Positions 37,833 through 46,596 of a DNA stretch of 64,000 nucleotides are shown in pieces. The stretch is from Thiothrix subterranea. Its GTDB lineage: Bacteria; Pseudomonadota; Gammaproteobacteria; Thiotrichales; Thiotrichaceae. Below the pieces are notes generated by a model. The model made no database searches. It was not told the DNA's origin and saw nothing but the letters and a program-made list of their open reading frames with translations. Location: NCBI RefSeq assembly GCF_016772315.1, contig NZ_CP053482.1:558001-622000 (forward strand). The letters are read 5' to 3'. The position numbers were made by a program, and so were the translations under genes. Each line of letters opens with the position of its first letter. Position 1 is the first letter of the stretch.

Positions 37833-40800
37833 TGTTCAACGCGGGCTTATGCGAACTCAAACTTAACGGCACAACCGTAGCCCGTCTGCCTGTACAAGGC
37901 AGCGACGGCAACAGCAGTTACCCCATCCACATCCTCACCCGAAGCGATGGCAGCCGCATCACCTTCTACGAACAAAACGGTGAATGGGCAACCACCACCC
38001 GCGAACCCTACCAACTGGCATCCACCGCCAACGGCTGGAACGTCACCACGCCTGATGGCAGCGTAGAAAGCTACAACCTCGCAGGCAAGCCCGACAGCAT
38101 CACCAACCCACAAGGGCAAACCACTACCCTCAGCTACAACAGCGCAGGGCAACTGCAAACCGTCACCAGCCCCTTCGGACAAACCCTGACTTTCAGCTAC
38201 ACCGATGGTAAATTGAGTGAAGCTAAAAGTGCCGCAGGCACGACCACTTACGCCTACGGCGCAGACGGCAAACTGTCACAAGTCATGCTCCCCGACGGCG
38301 CTACCCACAGCTACACCTACATCGACGGCAAGCTCGACAGCATCACCGACGCAACAGGCGCAGTGGTTGCCCGTTACACCTACGACACCGAAGGGCGCGT
38401 TACCCACACCGAAGCAGCGGCTGGCACACAAGCCCGTGCCTTCGCCTACAACGGCGCAGAAACCAGCGTCACTGATGTTGTCAATAACACCACCGACACC
38501 TACGCCCACAGCATTATCCAAAGTTTGGCACGGGCAACCCGCAGCACCGACAGCACAGGTGCAACCGACACCACCGAATACGACGCGAACGGCTACCTCA
38601 TCAAAACGGTGGACAAAAACGGCTTAATCACCCTGACCACATGGAACGCCCGTGGTCTTCCCGAATCCACCACCACCGCCGCAGGCACAGCCCAAGCCCG
38701 CACCACGGTAACGGAATGGCATCCCCAATTCCGCAAACCCAGCAAACAAGTCGAAGCGGGCAACGTCACGCTGTACGAATACGACAATGACGGCAAACTG
38801 ACCAACACCACAGCAGGTAGCCCCGTTGCCACCGCCAGCCGGATGTCCGCGAGAAGTGCCACTACCCAGCTACAAGCGATGCGTAGCATTAGCAGCCGCG
38901 CCCAACTCAAAGCCGCAGGCTACGAAGTCCAAGAAAGCACCATTGCCTACAACAGTGCAGGGCAACCCACGGAAACTATCGCCCCGAACGGTGCTGTCAC
39001 CAGTTACGACTACGACAATCAGGGCAACCAAACCAGCATCACCAACGTCCTCAACCACACCAGCAAAACACTGGAATATGACGCTGCTGGTCGCGCCCTC
39101 AAAACCCAAGACGAAAACGGGCTGACCACCACCAACGTCTACGACATCGCCGGACGCTTGACCAGCAGCACTACCGACGGGCAAACCACCGTCTACGCCT
39201 ACGATGCCGCAGGTCGCCAAACCCAAACCACCTACCCCGACGGCAGCACCAGTACCACCGCTTACAACAACGCAGGTAACACAGCCAGTACCACCGACGC
39301 GCAAGGTACTGCCACTACCTACACTTACGATAGCAACGGCAACCAATTGACCGAAACGCTCACCGATGCCCAAGGCAACACCCGCCAAACTAGCCGCCGC
39401 GACTACAATGCCCTGAACCAACTGGAAAAATCCACTGACGCAGATGGCAACACCACTGTTTACGGCTACGACAAGGTAGGCAACCAGACCAGCGTCACCG
39501 ATGCGGCAGGCCGCGTGACTATCCACGAATATGACGCGCAAAATCGCCTCAGCAAAACCACCGACCCCGCAGGCGGTATTACCCAATACGCCTACGATGC
39601 CGAAGGCAACCGCACCACCGTTATTGCCGCCAACGGTGCAACCACCGCTTATACCTACGACAACTTCAAGCGCATGACAGGCGAAATCAGCCCTGACCGA
39701 GGTAACACCACCTACGCCCACGACATCAGCGGCAACCTCAAAACCAGCACCGATGCCAACGGCAACACCGCTACACATGACTACGACCTACTCAACCGTA
39801 AGGTCAAAACGACGTGGCAAGACGGCAGCATCGCCACTTGGGACTATGACAATTGCACCAATGGTATTGGCAGGCTTTGCACCCTCACCGATGGCAGCGG
39901 CAGCACTACCTACGCCTATGACACCGAAGGGCGTACTACCCAGAAAACCCAGACCATCGGCAACGCTACCCTGACCCACCGCTACGCCTACACTGCTGAT
40001 GGCAAGCTGCAAAGCGAAATTCTCCCCAGTGGTGCAAATGTTGGCTACACTTACACCCAAGACAAACTGACTGGGATCAGCCTCAATGGGCAAGCGTATA
40101 TGAGCAACATCCGCTACACCGCAGCAGGGCAGGTGTCAGGCTGGCAATGGGCAGACGGCACGACCTACCAGAAAACCTACGATGCCAACAACAAGCTCAA
40201 AACTTTCCCGCTCGGCAACTTCACCCGCACCCTCAGTTATGACACTGTAGGCAACATCACAGGTTGGGACGACAACGGCGATGCCGCCAATGCCAAGCAT
40301 TTCAGCTACGACCTGCTCGACCGACTGGACGGCTACACCGCAGCCAATGAAGCGCAAGCCTTCCAATATGACCCCAACGGCAACCGTACCACGAAAACCG
40401 ACAACGGCAACACGTTTGCCTACAATATCCAGCCCAACAGCAACCGCCTAACCCAAATCGGCAACACAGCGCAAGCACAAGATGCCAATGGCAACTTGCT
40501 CAACGATGGCACACACGTTTATACCTACAACGCGCAGAACCGCCTTGCCAGTGTGGACGGTACAACCGCCTACAGCTACAACGCTGATAACCAACGGGTA
40601 AAGAAAACCACCCCAGCGAGAACGACACTGTACGCATGGGATAATGACCGCATTATCGGTGAATATGCCAACGGCGCAGCACAGCAAGCAACTGAAACAG
40701 TTTACTTCGGCAACACGCCCGTCGCAGTTATCCAGAACGGCAACATTTACCGTATCTATGCCGACCAGATTGATACCCCGCGAATCATCACCGATGCCAG

Positions 40801-41613
40801 CGGCAAAACCGTCTGGGCATGGGAGAGCAAGCCATTTGGTGAAACCTTGCCCGACGCAGACCCCGACAAGGATGGCTTGGCACTCCATTACAGCCAGCGT
40901 TTCCCCGGTCAAACCTTCGATGCCGAAACCGGGCTGCATTACAACTTCCACCGTGACTACAACCCGGCAACGGGACGGTATGTGCAGAGTGACCCGATTG
41001 GGTTGGATGGGGGAATGAATAGCTTTGGGTATGTGGGAGGGAATCCACTTGCCAGAACTGATTTGCGCGGACAATGGTGGCAGACAACTCCTCCAGTGCA
41101 ATATTTAACTGTGAGCTATGACGCAAGAACAAGAATTGTCAATATAAATGGACGATTCCGTTTCTATGGAAATAGGAGTACTTCACAATTGCAAACTTTA
41201 TTCCTCAATGGAATGAGAAATACTTGGAATCGAAGAGTGGGAATATTTGATGTAAGGCTCAATGTTAGCTCTGATAATGCGTCTGATAGATCAATAGAAA
41301 TAACAGATAATACGCGACTTTCCGCTACTGATAGCACAACTGCTTGGGTTGATGGTGTTGGGGGAAGAAATATGCATTTACATAATACCCGTTCTAGTGG
41401 TTGGACTGCTGCGCATGAGTTCGGGCATTTTCTCCGCTTGGGCGATCAATATGTTGAGGGGCCTAGAGTTAATGGTCAGAGAACAAATCGTGTGCGCCCA
41501 GGAAGAGAAGGATCATTAATGGCATCAGATAATGGGAGATTAACTGAAGTTGAAGTTGCATGTACTGTTGACAGAAGCACAAATAGTAACTTTAAACCGG
41601 AGATATGTGGCAC

Positions 41614-42156
41614 ATGGAACGGACGATAAGCATGGCACTTTTGACAGTTTTTTTAGCAGCAGGATGTGTTGCTGCTAAAAATGATAATACTTATCAAAGC
41701 ATGGCTGGTGGTCGGGAATCGACTTCTCCTCATCCGACCATTACTTTTACAGACGAGGAATATAATCGTGATGTAACAAAATGGGTGGAGCTTGGGCATG
41801 GTTTCAGAATAGAAGCACGCACAAGACCTAAGACTTTGCCTGATTCCCAGCTTCAAGGAACGTTAGAGCCTGCTGGTAGTCTAGGCTCTCCGGCAAAAGA
41901 ACCTTTGCTGTATTACCATTACAAAGACAGGGAGCTTGATGCCTCCCCGTTATCAATCTCACCTTCAGGCAAATATGCATTGCTAACGAAGGATTATCCA
42001 ACAAAGCTTATCCTGTTCAATACAGTGACAGGGCAAATGAAGGTTGTAGGGACTATGGATGTTGGATATGGTAAAACCGCATGGAACGAGGTCGGGGAGG
42101 TAGCTACGATTAATTCCCGTTACGGACAGCCCCCTATGGTTGTCTATTTGAACTGA
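41614..42156 (+). CDS. Lipoprotein, candidate immunity to the Rhs4 metalloprotease
   Basis: A 180-residue protein with a lipoprotein signal (ERTISMALLTVFLAAGC, lipobox LAAGC). The soluble part ends with a beta-rich stretch (PLSISPSGKYALLTKDYPTKLILFNTVTGQM) that recalls one or two propeller-like strands. It overlaps the end of rhs4 by 16 bases. Other ATGs at 41605 and 41632 are possible; GGAG at 41599 best suits 41614. Since rhs4 is broken upstream, this gene could persist as an orphan immunity gene if it has its own expression. Confidence 0.68.
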   Translation: MERTISMALLTVFLAAGCVAAKNDNTYQSMAGGRESTSPHPTITFTDEEYNRDVTKWVELGHGFRIEARTRPKTLPDSQLQGTLEPAGSLGSPAKEPLLYYHYKDRELDASPLSISPSGKYALLTKDYPTKLILFNTVTGQMKVVGTMDVGYGKTAWNEVGEVATINSRYGQPPMVVYLN

Positions 42157-42178
42157 ATTGCCATATCTGTCAAAAGAG

Positions 42179-42205
42179 AATAATAGGGGACGCACCCCGA
42201 TTATT
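42179..42205 (+). repeat. Variant 27-bp palindrome after the cassette 4 immunity gene
   Basis: Arms AATAATAGGGG and CCCCGATTATT around ACGCA. Same length and outer bases as the AATAATCGG elements, with one mismatch in the arms. Confidence 0.55.
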
Positions 42206-42244
42206 CCCGTAAGTATCGAGTTCCGATAGATCATAACCCACCAG

Positions 42245-42280
42245 AAAACAAAAAGGCTTCCTGGGAAGCCTTTTTGTTTT
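42245..42280 (+). terminator. Cassette 4 terminator
   Basis: AAAACAAAAAGGCTTCC and GGAAGCCTTTTTGTTTT form a perfect 17-bp stem around TG. Preceded by GATAGATCATAACC as in cassette 2. Confidence 0.9.
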
Positions 42281-42306
42281 GTTTCATTCCCCCATCAATA
42301 TGTGAG

Positions 42307-42333
42307 AATAATCGGAAACGTATCCCGATTATT
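42307..42333 (+). repeat. AATAATCGG palindrome at the cassette 4 / DUF2126 junction
   Basis: Identical to 27647-27673 in arms and loop, and followed by the same TTGATG-(G/A)ATAGTTTGGCG junction. Confidence 0.7.
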
Positions 42334-42336
42334 GAT

Positions 42337-43952
42337 GGATAGTTTGGCGTGGACGGCTGAAGACGATGGTGAAGGAATGGCGCGAAGTGCCGCGTACTAC
42401 CTTGTGCGTGCAGGCGCGGGAGGGGCGGTTGTATGTGTTCCTGCCACCATTGCATTTCCTAGAGCATTATCTGGATTTGGTGGCGACACTAGAAACCACT
42501 GCTGCCGAATTGAAAATGCCGATTTTGCTGGAAGGCTATGAGCCGCCGTCTGATCCGCGCTTGAAATCGTTCAAGGTCACGCCTGATCCGGGTGTTATTG
42601 AGGTGAATATTCATCCGGCAACGACGTGGCAGGAACTGGTTCAGAATACTGAGCTGCTGTACGAAGAGGCGCGTTTGTCGCGGCTGGGTGCGGAAAAATT
42701 CATGCTGGATGGACGGCATACCGGCACGGGTGGCGGTAATCACGTCACGCTGGGTGCGGCTACGCCGAGCGATAGTCCGTTCTTGCGTCAGCCGGATGTG
42801 TTGCGCAGTTTGTTGACGTTTTGGCAGCATCATCCGGCACTGTCTTATCTGTTCTCTGGCATGTTCTTGGGGCCGACCAGCCAAGCGCCACGGGTGGATG
42901 AGGCGCGGGATGAGAGTTTGTATGAGCTGGAAATTGCGTTCCAGCAAATGCCGAGCGGACACAATGACCAGCCTTGGTTGGTTGACCGTTTGTTGCGTAA
43001 CTTGCTGATTGATATTACCGGGAATACGCATCGGGCGGAGTTCTGCATCGACAAGCTGTATTCGCCGGATTCTTTCAGTGGTCGCCAAGGCTTGCTGGAA
43101 TTCCGTGGCTTTGAAATGCCGCCTCATGCGCGGATGTCGTTGGTACAGATGTTGCTGATTCGTACCCTGATGGTGCGTTTCTGGAATACGCCGTATGCGC
43201 ATCGCTTGGTACGTTGGGGTACAGCCTTGCACGACCGTTTCATGTTGCCGCATTACGTGTGGGAAGACATGAAGGACGTGTGTGCGGACTTGCAGGCGGC
43301 GGGGTATCCGTTCCAGTTGGAGTGGCTCGCACCGTTCCACGAGTTCCGTTTCCCGGTGTATGGGCGCGTGCAATATTGCGGCATTGAGCTGGAATTGCGG
43401 GCGGCGTTAGAGCCGTGGAATGTGTTGGGCGAGGAATTGAGTAGCCAAGGCACGGCGCGGTTTGTGGATTCGTCGCTGGAACGGGTGCAGGTGAAAATCA
43501 ATGGCTTGACCGATTCGCGCTACGTGGTGGCGTGTAATGGGCGGCGTGTGCCGATGAAGGCTACGGGCGTGAAGGGTGAATATGTGGCGGGGGTGCGCTT
43601 CCGCGCTTGGCAGCCGCCTTCCGCGTTGCATCCGACGATTGGGATTCATGCGCCGTTGGTGTTTGACATTATTGATACCTGGAATGGGCGTTCGGTGGGT
43701 GGTTGCACTTACCATGTGTCGCATCCGGGCGGGCGCAATTCCGAGATCTTCCCGGTGAATGCGTATGAGGCGGAAAGTCGGCGCTTCTCGCGTTTCCGTG
43801 AGGAGCATACACCGGGTGTGATTGAGCCGAAGTTCTTGTCGGAAGCCACGCGGGCGTTCTATGAGCATGGCGCGAAACCGCAGCCGATGAGTCCGCCGCC
43901 GGAAGAGGTGAATGCGGATTATCCGTATACGTTGGATTTGCGGCGGGAGTAA
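42337..43952 (+). pseudogene. DUF2126 3' fragment 4, with a 140-bp deletion
   Basis: Begins at the same junction as fragment 2 (GGATAGTTTGGCGTGG). It lacks 140 bases between two AAGACGA repeats, which shifts the frame of the first 24 bases relative to the rest. The remaining frame from 42366 is open for 528 codons and matches parent residues ~592-1119, ending RRE instead of RRG. The block 43138-43440 follows the parent base for base. The 3' flank with the CCCTTCCCCC stem-loop is that of the parent gene, so this end marks the original right border of the locus. Confidence 0.85.
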
Positions 43953-43973
43953 GAAGAATCCCCCCATCCCCGA

Positions 43974-43998
43974 CCCTTCCCCCGCAAGGGGTGAAGGG
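43974..43998 (+). repeat. Stem-loop after fragment 4
   Basis: Same hairpin as at 15967 (CCCTTCCCCC-GCAA-GGGGTGAAGGG). Without a T-run. Confidence 0.6.
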
Positions 43999-44087
43999 AG
44001 TAGGATTGAGTAACTGTCGGGCGCTCGTATTGCTTTTTGCTGCGTGCATCCTACAATGAAGTTACATCTAATTTTTAGGGTATTCAC

Positions 44088-44525
44088 ATGACTACTGTAA
44101 ATCCCAGTCCGTTGGCTGAATTGTCAGCCGCAGAGAAAGCGGCGGCTTTTTCGGTGTTTCGTGATCGAGGGGTAAATCCTGCCCAGCTTTTCGCTGACTT
44201 ACTGCGCTTTGTGGCTATTACCAAGAAAGTCCCGTTTGCCATTGGCAAGGGCGAATCGGTCACGGATGCGCTTACCATTTTGGATGAGCTTGAAGAGTGG
44301 GCAGAGCGTGAAAAAATCATTCAAAAAATCGAAGCCGAAACAGGGCGCAAGGTAAACAGGAGCGCATCGGTTGAGCAGTGGCTGGATGATGCTGTGCAAC
44401 ACGCGGTACACCCTGACCTTGAGGCGATGACCGATGACGAATTGCTTGCGATGGCAAATATTGAAGTCAAACAACACCGTGCTGAAAAACGGGCGTTGGA
44501 AGCTATACAAGCCAATCGTCATTAA
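44088..44525 (+). CDS. Antitoxin-like partner of the PIN toxin
   Basis: A 145-residue, helical, charged protein (LDELEEWAEREKIIQKIEAETGRKVNRSASVEQWLDDAVQ) ending 12 bases before a PIN-domain gene. Position and size suggest the antitoxin of a type II pair. I do not recognise a specific DNA-binding fold. It lies directly right of the Rhs array and probably belongs to the old chromosome flank. Confidence 0.55.
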   Translation: MTTVNPSPLAELSAAEKAAAFSVFRDRGVNPAQLFADLLRFVAITKKVPFAIGKGESVTDALTILDELEEWAEREKIIQKIEAETGRKVNRSASVEQWLDDAVQHAVHPDLEAMTDDELLAMANIEVKQHRAEKRALEAIQANRH

Positions 44526-44537
44526 CCAAAGCCACAC

Positions 44538-44981
44538 ATGACCCGCACAACAAAGAAACTCATTTTTGATACCAGTTCCCTGATTGGGGCGGTCATCAAT
44601 GCCAAATCCTTGCCTGCTTTGGTCTTTGCCCAAGCCAAACAAGCGCATACATTGTTCATTTCGTTGGAAACTATCGCCGAGCTTCAAGCAGTTGTTGCCA
44701 GAAAGAAATTTGACCGCTATTTCATCGGGAAAGAGGCGAGCCGGAGAGAAGATTTCTTTGCTGAATACCGTGCAATCGCTCAGCTTGTTGAACCCACGCA
44801 TACCGCGACGGAGTGCCGGGATGAAAACGACAATATGTTTTTATCGCTCGCCTTATCGGTTGAAGCGGATATGATCGTGTCCAGCGATAACGATTTGCTG
44901 GTGCTGAATCCCTATAAAAATATTCGGGTACTGACTGTCAGGCAGTATGCGGAGGAAAATGGCTTGCTCTCTGGTTCATGA
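44538..44981 (+). CDS. PIN-domain toxin (COG1569-like ribonuclease)
   Basis: A 147-residue PIN-fold nuclease. The acidic site is visible as KLIFDTSSLIGAV (first Asp), TIAELQ (Glu), CRDENDNMFLSLAL (Asp pair) and MIVSSDNDLL (last Asp). Such proteins cleave RNA as toxins of type II systems. It follows the preceding gene by 12 bases, as expected for an antitoxin-toxin operon. Confidence 0.8.
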   Translation: MTRTTKKLIFDTSSLIGAVINAKSLPALVFAQAKQAHTLFISLETIAELQAVVARKKFDRYFIGKEASRREDFFAEYRAIAQLVEPTHTATECRDENDNMFLSLALSVEADMIVSSDNDLLVLNPYKNIRVLTVRQYAEENGLLSGS

Positions 44982-45056
44982 TACGCGGGGCGGGCTTGAT
45001 GCCTGCCTTGCTTGCGCCTATAGTCAGAGTACCTCAATTACTAGAGAACGCGCTCT

Positions 45057-45311
45057 ATGACTGCGATCACTATTCAAATACCGGATTCCGTCTTGCCTGT
45101 GCTGCACCTTGACCCCGCAGGCTTTGTGCAAGAGATGCGCCTTGCCGCTGCCATCAAGTGGTATGAATTACGGCGAGTGTCGCAGGAAAACGCGGCGGAA
45201 ATTGCCGGAATCAGCCGGGCTGATTTCATCACTGCATTGTCGTTGGCGAAGGTTTCACCTTTTCAGCTAACAGCGGATGAGATACGCGAGGAATTGCATG
45301 AACTCCATTAA
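45057..45311 (+). CDS. UPF0175 family small protein
   Basis: An 84-residue protein matching the UPF0175 pattern: ITIQIPDSVLPVL at the start, MRLAAAIKWYELRRVSQENAAEIAGISRADFITALS (a helix-turn-helix-like AEIAGISRADF) and a short acidic tail. UPF0175 members are usually antitoxins paired with a DUF3368 PIN-like protein. No such partner follows here, so it is an orphan or acts with another toxin. Confidence 0.75.
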   Translation: MTAITIQIPDSVLPVLHLDPAGFVQEMRLAAAIKWYELRRVSQENAAEIAGISRADFITALSLAKVSPFQLTADEIREELHELH

Positions 45312-45423
45312 TGTTGCGTTGTTGTAGGAGGTGAGAGAATTTCATTCTTTGGCATAACCCCTGTTTTCTCTGCCCATATTCTGCTATATAAAGCCTTGCT
45401 AATTTTCCATCACAGGGCTTCTC

Positions 45424-46596
45424 ATGACTGACAACCTCACCAACAATCCCGCCGATTACCTTAGCGAACTGCAACGCATCGAGCGCGAACAAGAACTCGC
45501 CAAACTCCGCACCCTCAGCCTCGAATTTACGGGCGTGTTGAACTACTTCCCCAAACTGCGCGAAGAACTGAATGCTTTCCATAATACTGATGGTATCGCT
45601 TTTCATAAGCTTGATGATCGTTTGCGTACCATATTGGGGGAAGCTGCCAACTTGCAATTTAAAATTCAGGGTTTAGCTCGGTTACAGCGTGATGTGCCCA
45701 AAATGCGAGAGTTTTTACAACGTTTGCAACAGGAAATGGGGTTGCAGTTTGTGGAACGCTTTAGTAATCAATTCAGTGACTTATGCGATGATATTGATCG
45801 ATCCTTTGTAAAGGATAAAGCTATTCCAAAGCAGGAAAAAAGCTGGGCAAATACAATGGGGCAAGACCAATGGGGTCGTTACGGTGATTTGGTTATCAAC
45901 GGAGTGCATCAGCGTTTCCGCTGGATTGATCCGGGAAGTTTCCTGATGGGATCACCAAAGTCAGAAACCAGTCGTTTCAACGATGAAGAGCAACATCGTG
46001 TAACGCTTACGCAAGGATTTTGGCTGGCAGATACTGCTTGCACACAGGATTTGTGGGTAGCAGTGATGGGTAGTAATCCCGCACGTTTTCAGATCAGTCT
46101 GGAGCATCCAGTTGAGCGTGTGAGTTGGGATGATATTCATATCTTTTTAGAGCGATTTAAAAGTTATCTATTAACTGGTGGTGTGCGTTTACCAACAGAG
46201 TCGGAATGGGAATATGCCTGTCGTGCAAGCATAAAAACAGCTTTCTATTTTGGTACAAGCAGTGATCCACAGCAGATTAATTACGATGGTAGTTGGCCGT
46301 ATGAAGGTAAAGCAGGAGTATTTAGAAATAAAACGATACCTGTTAAGGAATTGCCTCCTAATAAATGGGGACTGTACCAGATGCATGGTAATGTGTGGGA
46401 ATGGTGTCAAGATCGTTATGGTCGCTACCCTACTGAGTCGTCTGTTGATCCACAAGGAGATGCCAAAAGTACTGACCGCGTTATACGCGGTGGTTCTTGG
46501 TATAACAAGGGTCTCTATTGCCGATCTGCTCATCGTCGTTCGCGCTCACAGACTTATCGAAGTAACGATGTCGGTTTTCGACTTTTAATACAATGA
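45424..46596 (+). CDS. FGE-sulfatase (C-type lectin fold) protein with helical N-terminus
   Basis: A 390-residue protein. Residues 1-135 are helical and probably coiled coil (YLSELQRIEREQELAKLRTLSLEF, MREFLQRLQQEMGLQFVERF). Residues ~150-390 form a formylglycine-generating-enzyme fold: FRWIDPGSFLMGSPKSE, VTLTQGFWLADTACTQDLW, NPARF, PVERVSWDDI, RLPTESEWEYACRA, YQMHGNVWEWCQD, RVIRGGSWYNKGLYCRSAHR and VGFRLL. True FGE copper cysteines are not evident, so a binding rather than oxidase role is likely. Its stop overlaps the next start (ATGA) in an operon with a helical protein and an FtsK-like ATPase. The C-terminal end is where diversity-generating retroelements place variable repeats in this fold; no reverse transcriptase is in the window. 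Confidence 0.8.
   Translation: MTDNLTNNPADYLSELQRIEREQELAKLRTLSLEFTGVLNYFPKLREELNAFHNTDGIAFHKLDDRLRTILGEAANLQFKIQGLARLQRDVPKMREFLQRLQQEMGLQFVERFSNQFSDLCDDIDRSFVKDKAIPKQEKSWANTMGQDQWGRYGDLVINGVHQRFRWIDPGSFLMGSPKSETSRFNDEEQHRVTLTQGFWLADTACTQDLWVAVMGSNPARFQISLEHPVERVSWDDIHIFLERFKSYLLTGGVRLPTESEWEYACRASIKTAFYFGTSSDPQQINYDGSWPYEGKAGVFRNKTIPVKELPPNKWGLYQMHGNVWEWCQDRYGRYPTESSVDPQGDAKSTDRVIRGGSWYNKGLYCRSAHRRSRSQTYRSNDVGFRLLIQ

Larger units (their letters stand above)
36123..41629 (+). pseudogene. Rhs4: YD-repeat protein with metalloprotease toxin, split by an IS
   Basis: The N-terminal piece 36123-36564 and the main piece 37833-41629 join in frame when the IS and one target copy are removed. This gives 1412 residues (junction QTAQSVFNAG, matching QTADAVFNAG of Rhs1). 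The signal peptide and YD core are as in the other three. The C-terminus after SDPIGLDGGMNS has AAHEFGHFLRLGDQY, a zinc protease motif HExxH (His ~1342 of the joined protein) with a following G-D; Cys residues near the end may bridge. As it stands, the signal peptide and core are separated, so secretion of the toxin should be lost. The downstream frame (GTG at 37832) is otherwise intact. Confidence 0.85.
16088..43952 (+). repeat. Tandem array of four Rhs toxin/immunity cassettes with DUF2126 3' arms
   Basis: Four direct repeats with Rhs starts at 16157, 22828, 29698 and 36123. Steps are 6671, 6870 and 6425 bases, and the fourth unit is about 6.56 kb once the inserted IS is subtracted. Each unit carries the same parts in the same order: promoter with T-tract, lipoprotein-type signal, near-identical ~1200-residue YD-repeat core, unique C-terminal domain, unique candidate immunity gene(s), GGCTTCC terminator, and DUF2126 3' fragment. 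The variable segments are visibly AT-richer than the core. No T6SS, VgrG or PAAR gene is present. Shared parts flank the variable parts on both sides, which suits exchange or amplification by homologous recombination. Confidence 0.9.

Noticed and set aside
16157-43952. Rhs array as part of a type VI secretion locus
   Set aside because: No VgrG, PAAR, Hcp, EagR/DUF1795 chaperone or Tss gene is present, and the N-termini are Sec/lipoprotein signals.
46480-46596. Variable repeat of a diversity-generating retroelement at the end of the FGE-fold gene
   Set aside because: The fold and location fit, but there is no reverse transcriptase, template repeat or IMH in the window; kept only as a check within the operon finding.
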